Below, in pieces: positions 27,101 through 36,348 of a stretch of DNA of 64,000 nt. The notes under the pieces were generated by a model, which had not been told where the DNA came from, made no database searches, and saw nothing but the letters and a program-made list of their open reading frames with translations. A program made the position numbers and the translations under genes. Within the stretch, counting starts at the first letter, position 1, and each line of letters opens with the position of its first letter. Location of the stretch: positions 1,426,001 to 1,490,000 of the forward strand of contig NC_079884.1 of the NCBI RefSeq assembly GCF_029227915.1, in the 5' to 3' direction. Origin of the DNA: Hydractinia symbiolongicarpus. Lineage: Eukaryota; Cnidaria; Hydrozoa; Anthoathecata; Hydractiniidae.

Positions 27101-30100
27101 GTAGATAAAATATTTGTCCCTTGCTTTGAACATAAACGTAGTAACAAAAAAAAAATGAATGTTCTAATCAACCAATCACTACTACCTCACTTCTGAACTC
27201 GTGTTAGAAAAATTCTCCAATAAGACGAGCATCTACAAAATAGTTTCTCTTTCATCTACATCCTGGAGAGATGTTTCAAACGGTTGTATCAATACAATAA
27301 GATTCATTTAGAAAATATTTCGTGCATTAATATTAATTTCATCTAACTTATTTATGCATTGTTGTTTTCTTGTCATCGGAAAGTTTGCGTGGTTTGTGTA
27401 AAGTTTAAAAATTTTTATTCTATATTCATGGTAGCCGTTGAAACAGGTATTGAGTTGATATATCTCCACTTAAATTTTCATCAATATTTTGTCGCGCGGT
27501 GCACTGACTGTGATTTGAAACTCAACAACAGAGAAGACGATGTTAAAATGTTTTGTTAAGAAGCTTAAAGATGTGAAGCTTAGACGTTGTACTAACTGCT
27601 GTGTGGCTTACAAGATACTCGATTAAGAATAGTTATATTGCATTGATGTTTCATTTTCTCAAATATATTTCTAATAATTCTTCTCATTTTTTGATATCTT
27701 TATCTTGGTTGTAATAAACCTTGCTTCTACACCTTTCCTCACCAGCATGCTACACCACGTTTCACGAAGGTTATCTAAACTACTTCTTTAATACGTAACC
27801 TGGTACATAATTAATACTATTTCCTTGTTGTTTCAGTTCGATGAATCTTTATAAATTTATAACGGTTTTTTTTGAGATCTAAAAGAGAAAAAAAATTTGC
27901 TTTCTTAAGATATAAAGGCGAGGTAAAGATAAAAAGATGTTTTTTATATAATAACTATTTATTTGTGTATATTTGTGTTATCATTTCTTGTTTCGTTATT
28001 GAATCTATCCAAATATATGAGTTATTATTAATCAAATAACCTCATAAAAGATTTGTTCGCTTTTTAATAAAGTTTTTAAGATATCTTTTTTTTACCTGAA
28101 CAATTTATACGTTTGTTTGATATAATGGTTGCACGACTTCTGATAATTTAAGAAGGATACATTTGTTTGATATAATGGTTGCACGACCTCTGATGATTTA
28201 AGAAGGATATTTTTGAATTCACAGGTACAGTTTGTTTTTCTTGTTTTGAAAAAGTTTTTGGCGGTGCCGTATTTATTTTTTTAACCAATATTTTGTTCTG
28301 TGAACCTTCTTACGCGTAAATAAGTCTCCCCTTCATAAAAAACTCCTGTGGTGATAACGAGGGGTGGAATTAATTATTATTTTTGCGTTTCGTTTTTTTT
28401 TTTGCTTTATTCAAACACGATGAAAATTAGACGACAGAGATTTTAGAGCTGGTTTCTATCTTAATATTTAATGTGTTAAAAACATTGTATGCGAGTTTTC
28501 TTCGTATTCTTCGTATTCTTAGTATGTAGCAAAACAAGGAAAATAGTTGCTGTCTTGCAATTTATGTGTGCACAAAAAAATGAATTCAATATTTGTTATT
28601 TCATGTTAGAACATGATGATTCTCTTTAAAAGATCATGCTTTTTATTTTTTTTAATCCTTAATATGATTTTATTTATCTTCGTTACTATTATTTACTTAA
28701 TGTACCATTCATACAAATAAATAAATAGACTTTACTCCCCCTGTTTTATGCATGCCGCGTAGTATCGTATGTTTGACCCAATACAAAATTTCAGGGGGTA
28801 TGTTACTTTATTGTACGGTAAGATTTTTAATACTAGTGCTTTGCCATTTATCGTAGCTAACTCTACCATTTCTGAATTTATTCATGAGTCAGATTCACAA
28901 ATATATTTATTTGTTCTTTCAAAACACTTGACCTAGATAGGCCTAGATAAAAAAAATTTAAAAGTTTCTTCCCTTTTAGAAATTATTCAGTAAAAACTTT
29001 TAAATAACTCTTTCATCTTCAATTACTTTAAAAAAGTTTCAACTTTTTTCCAGATACCTTTCTTTAACTTGGTAACTGTTTATCTATTCTTTTTGTGATA
29101 GCGAACTCTCATCGAACTTAAATAAAAATATTTTTTAACCAATAAAATAGAAAAAGTGTCGGTAACTAACTACATGTGACAAAGTGATAAATAGTCTTGA
29201 TGCAACGTCACTACAGACAGGCTTTGCAGTCGTGGAAACATTCTTTCTATCATTTTAGCAACATGTCCAAACCCTCGACGGAAGCTGTTTCGACAGTTGC
29301 AAACAAGCCATACAAATTGAGTGGTGATTAATTTGAAATAATAATTTTCTTCATCCTGGTTTTTGATTACTCTGTTATTATACATGCTGCATGCGCATTT
29401 AACATTTGTCTGTTCGTTTTATATACGATGGTCGTTTTAACACCCATCGCTGAATGGCGGTAATTGTTACAACGTGGCGTAAAAAGAAGCAAGTTGATCT
29501 TAATAATTGAAATAACGCTCATATGTATAACTATTAAGTACCCATTACAACTCAGTGCTCTTTTAAGCAGAATATGACCCCCGTGAATCTAGAAAAAATT
29601 AAACTTAATTGCATGTTATTGTATCAGAGTTTCCGGAGGTAGATTCAGTTTATTTTAAAGTAGCTATCATACCCGATTCGGTTATAATATAGAAAAGTAA
29701 TTTTATTGCAACGACGAAATTAAGATCAGTATGTTTCGTTTTGACTTGATAATTTTGTAAAACGCTGTTGCAAGGTAACGTGTTTTTTTGTTGTCAATAT
29801 TTCTTGTTATTTTCGACCTGATTAAAAAGTATTTTCTCTGTTTTTTTGTAATTTTACATTTGCATCCATCCTATGTCCACTATATTTTTATATGTTTATT
29901 GATATACATCTCCCATCTCATGAAATATTTCTCAAAGTAAAGATAACAAACTTCTGAAAAATTCACCTCAGCATTTTTGTTTTCTCACTACCGAATGATA
30001 TTTTCTTCATATCACAACACAGCGTGAAAAAGATTAACTGCTTCTTAATTACTCAATCGATTAGGAATAATCTTTCTGCGCTAAAATAGTTCCATAGTCG

Positions 30101-31975
30101 GTTTAAACTAATCAGGTTAAAACTGAGACCTCTATGAGCTAATTTGAGATGCATTAAAAGCTATAATTTTAACTCACAAACTCGCATTTTTGCTTTGTCG
30201 TCGATTTTTTCCCTGGTGCATTTAAGACAATACCGTAAAAAGTTACGATTCGTAATTACTCCGTCTAAAAGGATTTTGTCTCCATGCCTCGGTGTTGTGA
30301 AAGAAAACACAATTAAAGACAATATCTTGTTCGATCTTAAGACTGATGTTTATATTTGGTATATTCATTTAATTTGATAAGTTTTACTTTTTAAACAATA
30401 ATAAAATTGCACAGTCCCTCCTACTGTGCAAGTCAAGGCGACATTCTTCTGTTTATTAGCCGTCCCACTTGCTGCGACATTTTGTCGTGTTTGTCGAAAG
30501 AGAGTTAACATCTCATCTGTCGCATCAATTTAGATAGTTTAAACATGAAAATTTAAACATGAAATGTAGATAGGTGTTCTGTTACTTTTAAAGTTTACTT
30601 AAACTTGTCAACATGGTCATATAATTATAACAACTAAGAGAAGTATATTGGTAATAATGGTTTAATTTGGGATTATGTTCTTAGCAAGTGTTGTTTTCCA
30701 CAGATGCTTTCACATCAAACATTCTTTCAAGGTAAAAATTGGAACTTTGTTGTCAGCGTAGTCGGCTGCACTATTTTGAGTAATCTTGTGTGTTATTTGG
30801 AAGTTATCATCTGTTATAACGCTTGGTTACTTTAGAATTCATATACTGCATATTTTCGGAAGGCACTTTACTTCCTAAACACAACCTGGATTGTTATTTA
30901 ATTTCGTTATGTTAAGATTTTTTTAGACAATTACAAGCGTGTAGCTTTCTTTCTTTACAGGGTGTACGAGAATCTCCTGAAGGTGGCCCGCGGTCATCAG
31001 ACGCCACGCAGACGGATAATTATTCAACAGATTTTAAAACCACGCAGAACTTGTATGAAGAAAGTGTAAGGACGAAGCCACGAAGTGATTGTAGTGTACA
31101 AACTGAACTTGACATGTTCACCATGGATAAAATATTAGAAGCGTATGAATTAATACCGACTTCTGTAGAACCTGTCATACCAGAAAGATTGCGTCGACAT
31201 AATTCTATCGAGCTGAAAGGAGAGGACACTATCGATGCGAGTGTTGTTAATCAACACGCTCCAGCACATTCTCCTGTTATTGGCAACGAAATGGAGGGAG
31301 TTTGGAAGTATGGAAATAACGAAAATGTAAACTTTCATCACGCGAATGCGTTAAAAAATATAGAGGAGGAGAGCAGTGTATTTTCTCAGAAGGAGAACGG
31401 TGAAATAAACAATAAGGAGGAGAGAAAATTCTCTTCTGAAACTGTAATATCGAGTCGATCAACACTACCCCCTGTTATTTTAACACAAGACGAAAATGAA
31501 CAGGTTGGCGAGTTACTTACTGTTCATAATAGTAATAATAATAATAATAATATTGAGTTGAATAATGAGGATCATAATTCGTTGTTGCCGAAAAATGTCG
31601 TAAATCTTAAAATCGCAAACATTATCGAGTTTGATCGATCAGATATTTCATCTGATAGCGAACCCGAGGGTTGTTTCAAAAATCGTAGACGGAAAAGAAT
31701 TAGTTTGAGTAAGCGAGGTAAAGTTAGTAATGAAAGTGAACAATCTCCAGTAGAAGAAGTTGTGACAGATGAAAATAATAATACACTGAGACACAAGCAA
31801 AGAAGACTGGGCGTGTCAGCAGAACCAGTTCGTGTTTCGTGGAGTAGGTTACGTGAAACCTTTAAGCAACAGCAAATCGAAAACTTTGAATATGAAGAAG
31901 ACGAAAAGAAAGAAGAAACGTCGGAGCATGTAGACGAATGCACTGATGAAGTAAGGCAAGGTAACATGCCCTTTT

Positions 31976-32022
<47 letters not shown>

Positions 32023-34960
32023 TTTTACTTTATTATTTACACGAACTAGCATAATTTTGACAATTGAATAATAGACGCAGATCTCAAAGTAGAAGAAGAT
32101 ACACAACTTCATTCATCTGATATTTTCGACACTGAGAATGCTTCCACACCGTCCGTACCAGTAATCGAAGTCGTCGAAGATCAGGACGATAATCACTCAA
32201 CATGTTCTGAAGATGTTCCAATTGTAACGACTGAAAACCTGACTGATCCACTTGCAACAGGGATGGAAAGCGATGTACATATACAAACTTGTAAAGAAGA
32301 GGATGAAACAAAAGAGGAGAAGGAGAATGATAGTAATGAAGCTATAAAAAAACTCTCTTCTTGTTCCATTAATTCTCTGCAGGTACCAGCTGTGGTTTAT
32401 AAGAAAAAGAACAACCTCTCTAAGCAAGAGCGAGTTGTGATGCCGTCATCTTATGTCGATATGAAGGATGAAGATATGGAAAAGAAATTCAACAATCTTG
32501 TCTTATCCTTCCAAACTGATCAATTCACACTTCAGAAAAGAATGGATAACCAGGTAATTATATTATTTGATGTCAGCTTGATGTTTTCGTGGGGCACTGG
32601 TGACTAAGTATATTTCGTGTTGCTATAGGAACGTGCAAGAGATGTTGCAGAAGCTAGCATGGATAAAGAAATTGCAAATTTTAGTTCGAAAATAAAGGTA
32701 TTATCATACGAATTTATGAAAACAGTATATGTGTTTAGCTTTTCTCTACGACCTCCATAGAGATTACCCCGTAGTATAATAAAATGTCGCCACTACTACT
32801 AAACTTTTTATATCAAGTCTAATACCCTTATATAACCGTCATTTTATGCTCTCGTTCGATAATTTTGCATCTTTCCTTTCTTATCTTAGAAAAAAAGAAC
32901 GGCCATCCATGGTTCTAGAAAACATAGTTACAATAATTGTCTGTTACTTATAGAGATTATCCGTGATAACATGTCGCCACTACCACTACCCTTATATCGC
33001 TGTCATTTCAGGTTCCAATTCCAATTATTTGCATTTTTTCATCCCTTAGGATTTCCGAAGACTCCAAATTGGAACACAAGAATTTGAGGTCAGTTTAATT
33101 TTTTTTTTCATATGACTAAAAAATAAAAATTTCTCAATATTGTCTAATCATTTCTGAATCCTGTGTTTAGGAAGCGTATGTATTTCTTCAAAGACAAGCT
33201 GAAATACTTCGAAAAGCAGCGATGAAAATATCTGCTCAATCCGAACAGCATGGTTGTTATCAGCAAGTAAGAAAACAGCACTCCTCGTTTATTTAGATTG
33301 AAAATGTCATATGTAGTAGGCTTGTGGATGGAGGTAGTCTGCTTAACAAACAGTTATAACATTCGTTTGTTACCACCGCCATGTAGAATTGAGATATTTT
33401 TTTTCGCAATGCCTTGATGAAACACTGCAGTGGAATTTCTGGGTGTTATTGTTTGGTTAAATTTGTAAATTATCAGTACTGTATTATTTGGCTAGATGAG
33501 ATTTTAGGATTCTGTTTTCGCATCATCCTAACTGAATCTAGATGTAGAGATTTATTCACTGGGGATACAAAAAGGAGATGTGTTACATGACATATTAACT
33601 TGTGTCCCAAAAAACCGCTATCCATGGTTCTAGATACTTAGTTACAATATTGTGTAATCTAGGAGTTTCGTGCTGTCCCCAACATGGAGCTGATGATTGC
33701 ATACACTGAAATTTTGAAGCTAAACATGACGAGAATGGCTGATGAGTTGAATGAATGCAGGTAGAGTATTACCAGTGAATATCAAACTTCTTCCCTTGTT
33801 TTACATGCAACATAAAATGGAAAATTATTTTGTTTAGGAGACGATTGCAGTTTGGTTCAGATCGTTCAGATTTATCAGATTTTGAATGCTCAAAACCAAC
33901 TGATGAAGGAGAGTCAAATGTTGAAAACAACGATGAAGGTGTGTGGTATTCGTATTGTACTAACATTTTTATTACGAATTACATCTTTCAACTATCAAAT
34001 ATTTATGTCGTTTTAGAAACTCTTGGTGGTGAGAAAAAATCGTTCGGTGTAAGTGTGACCATGTGTTTTCTTGTTTTCTCTATTCTTTTCTTCCCTACTC
34101 TTTTCTTCGCAAATATTTTTGTTTTTATGAGAGACGTTTTGGCCTACATGTTTTTATGAATGCTTAAAATGTTCAAGTTTGTTGAGATGTTTCTGTCAGA
34201 TTTTATAGCACAAATTTTCAATTAAATAAAAGATCTTACCAAATGTATTGTAGAAAACTCGTAAGAATACTTTATCTGGAATATCTCGAACACTCATGTT
34301 AGCACAAGGCATGTCGAGTAAAGTTCGCAAGAGGAGAAAAGAAGCTTTAAATTTGCAACCTTTGATAACAAAACGTGTTAGCTTTGGTGAAACGATAGTT
34401 ACTGATGATGTAGATTCACCAAGAGCGCCTATCATTGAATGGTAAGTGATGGGTTTTATCGGTCTTTCTCTTGTGGCGCCAAATATAAAGTGATTTTGAG
34501 CGTTGAAAGTTCTTAAAAATGGGTGAAATGTAATGTCACACAAACAACCGCATGTATCTAAAATTTCAAACACTTTAGTAAAGGCTTATATATATAGGGA
34601 GTTCTCCTCACTTAATGACTTAAATGTTTGTTTTTCTTAGTATGAATGGCCACGGTACGAAGGCCTTTACTCCATTCGCGCGAAGATTTCATGAATAAGG
34701 GTAATCCAAAAAAAGGTCGTCTTATAATCAATTTGTTATTTTTTTATTTCAGCTCATCCGATCCAGCCGGAGCAACATTACAACAAATAAAAAGCATCGG
34801 TTTCAAACTCCTCTTATGTTTCTTTGCGTTCATCTTTTTCTATTTCTTCCTCTTCACAATAAACACCCTAGAGATCGATACTTTAAAACTGCACGATAAA
34901 TTATTACAATATATTCCTCACTCGATTGAATACCAAACCAACTCAGAAGAAGACAGGTAG
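12106..34960 (+). CDS. IRAG/LRMP-KASH5-like protein: EF-hands, coiled coil, MRVI1-type domain, C-terminal membrane anchor
   Basis: 36 exons, about 1481 aa, phases consistent: 12106-12252, 12830-13021, 13931-13994, 15593-15641, 15932-16019, 16712-16782, 17159-17223, 19146-19198, 19350-19400, 19911-19988, 20149-20202, 20316-20378, 20521-20585, 20666-20774, 21488-21607, 22064-22159, 22751-22839, 23072-23109, 24262-24349, 24827-24911, 25263-25300, 25614-25754, 25844-25884, 25962-26044, 26129-26218, 26739-26822, 30961-31960, 32081-32553, 32629-32697, 33050-33088, 33171-33266, 33663-33760, 33838-33938, 34017-34048, 34254-34441, 34753-34960. Residues 18-95 resemble the KASH5 EF-hand region (VFTACDEEKHGQVRVSKL, later CEKGMQEWIQ). 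Residues 150-710 are mostly coiled coil. Residues 1195-1306 match the IRAG domain (FQTDQFTLQKRMDNQERARD, MELMIAYTEILKLNMTRM). Residues 1428-1449 form one membrane segment with a 32-residue tail. Vertebrate relatives anchor in ER or nuclear envelope and bind IP3 receptors (IRAG1/2) or dynein (KASH5). The exon 2 end (weak gtctaa donor) is least certain. Confidence 0.85.
12552..12761 (-). mobile_element. LINE 3' tail in intron 1 of the IRAG/KASH5-like gene
   Basis: Read on the minus strand this repeats the end of the element at 262-603, including GCAAAGCCCAGAGGCAGACC and the stretch before CCCCGTCCAACCC. It then ends in GGAATGATGATGATGATGA. The 3' microsatellite-like end and severe 5' truncation are typical of LINE integration. 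Confidence 0.8.
14147..15384 (+). mobile_element. pogo-superfamily DNA transposon, internally reduced copy
   Basis: The element starts CCGTATTTCCTCCAATAAGC and ends with the inverted copy GCTTATTAGAGGAAATACGG, flanked by TA on both sides (14145-14146, 15385-15386). Just inside both ends lie tandem copies of a TAAGCGCCGCCCTCTAA-like word. The interior carries the C-terminal half of a DDE transposase (separate entry). The element is about 1.24 kb, shorter than a full pogo element, and the region before 14541 does not read as transposase. It sits in the third intron of the IRAG/KASH5-like gene. Confidence 0.85.
14541..15083 (+). pseudogene. C-terminal half of a pogo/Tigger-type DDE transposase
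   Basis: An open frame of about 180 codons carries LVWDSFECHM, which holds the second catalytic Asp of the family, and VIVPGGCTPYIQAPDVSWNK with the third Asp in the QAPDV position, followed by KPFKAH as in POGK/Tigger proteins. An acidic tail (DSDQESDEEIDV) ends the frame, also usual for this family. The N-terminal DNA-binding domain and the first Asp are missing, so the protein cannot be a complete transposase. The frame is still open, which suggests a young copy or recent deletion. Confidence 0.85.
18440..18715 (-). repeat. Inverted copy of the interspersed repeat found in the reticulocalbin intron
   Basis: Read on the minus strand this gives GGCCAAAATTGGTATTTG, TTTGGCACAGTTAAC, AAGTATGCTGAACATGATGG and GTCACCTAAATGCCGTTTAA, then a tail with ATGAATGATAGG. 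The same order is found on the plus strand at about 38740-39350. Here only one copy of the roughly 120-bp core is present, while the other locus has about four in tandem. It lies in the intron before the exon at 19146. Confidence 0.75.
20943..21464. repeat. 29-bp minisatellite, about 18 copies, intronic
   Basis: The unit AGTGTAGACATGTACTGATT plus TTAGTGTTT repeats with an exact 29-nt period from 20943 to 21464. The inner copies are nearly identical. The second and the last copy share the variant AGACAGATAC, so the array edges are older than its core. It sits between exons 14 and 15 of the IRAG/KASH5-like gene and carries no splice signal of its own that I can see. Confidence 0.95.
24378..24680 (+). 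mobile_element. tRNA-derived SINE (family 1), near full length, intronic
   Basis: The left end holds a tRNA-like RNA polymerase III promoter: A-box-like TGATAGAGCGTTC and B-box GGATTCAAACCCCG spaced about 30 nt apart. A tRNA-unrelated body follows (CAGCATGAGAATAGGATCGA, GTAGCTCAAATGGGAGCTTT) and the copy ends GTAAATAATAGTAATAAT. It lies just after the exon ending at 24349. The copy at 7010-7265 is the second member. Confidence 0.85.
26823..30960 (+). other. Longest intron of the IRAG/KASH5-like gene
   Basis: 4.1 kb between the coiled-coil exon at 26739-26822 and the large exon at 30961. It has several short chance ORFs without motif. The only structure I noted is a 50-bp direct duplication at 28112-28210. 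No internal exon in a compatible phase was recognised. Confidence 0.6.
28112..28210. repeat. Direct duplication, period 50 bp, two copies
   Basis: TTTGTTTGATATAATGGTTG and the following CACGACTTCTGATAATTTAA recur 50 nt later with few mismatches. It is a simple tandem duplication inside the long intron. Confidence 0.85.
31974..32031. repeat. (TTTA)n microsatellite
   Basis: About 14 copies of TTTA lie just after the donor site at 31961, in the short intron between the two acidic exons of the IRAG/KASH5-like gene. Confidence 0.95.
34641..34700 (+). other. Possible cassette exon carrying an in-frame stop
   Basis: A strong acceptor (TTTGTTTTTCTTAG) and a usable donor (AAGG then gtaatc) bound a 60-nt segment in the intron before the membrane-anchor exon. 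The exon at 34254-34441 joins the anchor exon at 34753 directly in phase. If the cassette is included, the frame reads CMNGHGTKAFTPFARRFHE and then TAA at 34696, removing the membrane segment. Its length is a multiple of three. It is inferred from splice signals only. Confidence 0.35.
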
Positions 34961-35477
34961 CAGTAGCACTAAACTGGATATCATACCAAGTTGGTTCAAT
35001 ATTTTGCTAACCTTTAATATTTGCATATTAACATAGAGTAATATATTTTTACTACTTAATTTACACTTTGTGATTTCAATTTGGGTCTTCTGAATTTGCT
35101 ATGGTAAGGAGAGACGCATCTAGCTTATATTATGGTCTTTGAAAATGTTTTACGAGATTATTGATGCAGCCCAATAGAAATACTCTTGTATTCTTGTTTA
35201 TTTTTTTAGAAAATTATTTTTTGTTAGTTTTTTGCAGATCCACGCATTTGAAGTTGTATATAGCGAAAATTTGTCTCGTTTATCTTTGCAGTCTTACTTT
35301 TTGTCTCGCTTAGTATTTCGAATAACTTTCTTTTGGGTTTTTATAGTGTTTTTATATTTGCACTTGTTGTTGATAGTGGGTTAGTTTTTAGACAGATCAT
35401 TTTTGTGACATGTATATTATCGTTGTTCCATAAAACTGTAAGTTTTGAAATATTTAAATTGTAAATATGTCAGAAAA

Positions 35478-35483
35478 AATAAA
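35478..35483 (+). terminator. Poly(A) signal of the IRAG/KASH5-like gene
   Basis: AATAAA, part of a short (AATA)n run, lies about 520 nt after the stop codon. It is the first canonical signal I see downstream. Confidence 0.5.
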
Positions 35484-36114
35484 TAAATAAATTATTTCCA
35501 AGGTAATAATTATTTCTTATATTTCAGATTTTAAATATAAATGGATGAGTGAATGAAGTATGAACAGCGTTTACCATTTTTGTACAAGTCAACAAATTAC
35601 CCAGATTTATTAAAATTTTAGGTGGAATTTTTTTTTTTAACTATTTGCGCAAAATTTAGTCATTTTAACTACAATTTTACCAACAAAGCTACTTTTCGCC
35701 GACGAATTTTCGAATGAATTTATATGAAACAATTTTTTCAAATCAAGTGCTATGTGAAAAATAAACATATAACCGAGGAAAATAAACAAATTTTTATGTT
35801 ACAACTCGAAATGTAAAATAGAAATCTTTAAACCTTGCGTCATCTTATTTTTAAATCGTTTTGGTTTTTAATGCACCGAAAAAAAAAGAAGAAATATCGA
35901 TAAAACTCTTAGTTGACAAAAATAACTTCGGTAAAATTGGATCGATAAAAGAAAGAGAGTGAAATATTTTGATCGGTAAAAAATCTTATTCACTGAGCGA
36001 AAATTTAGTCACTTCCATTTTTAACCTGTAACGTGCTTTGAAAAAAGTTTATCTTACTTTCCATGAATCTTTTTTGTGAGTTGTTTTAACGGAAGAGATT
36101 TTTTGCTGAGTCAG
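35484..36114. other. Intergenic between the IRAG/KASH5-like and reticulocalbin genes
   Basis: No gene is seen. Words such as AAAATTTAGTCACTT and GATCGGTAAAAA at 35640-36010 resemble the interior of the TIR element at 62854-63361, so a decayed relative may lie here. Confidence 0.4.
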
Positions 36115-36153
36115 CCAATATTAAACGAGGTTCGCTGTGGTTGCTCCACGTGA
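36115..36153 (+). promoter_or_regulatory. CCAAT box and CCACGTGA element upstream of reticulocalbin
   Basis: CCAAT at 36115-36119 and CCACGTGA at 36146-36153 lie about 200-230 nt before the start codon. CCACGTGA is one base from the reverse of the UPR element TGACGTGG. A classical ERSE needs CCAAT-N9-CCACG; here the gap is 26 nt, so this is not a perfect ERSE. An ER-stress role is suggested only because the gene product is ER-lumenal. Confidence 0.3.
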
Positions 36154-36348
36154 GCAAACAGGCTGTGTAATGAACACACGTAAGTTTTAGAAGAACTTGT
36201 TGAATCACTTGCACAAACACACACTCTGTCGTTTATTTATTAATAAAAAAACTTGAAAAATAACTGCAATAAGATGGAGAGCAGTAAGTCCAATAAAAAA
36301 ATTAAAACTCATACTTGATCTTAGATAATTTCAAGTATAACCAAAAAT

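Noticed and set aside
35640-36010. Possible second copy of the TIR element of 62854-63361
   Set aside because: Only a few short words are shared and no inverted ends were found, so it is not called as an element.
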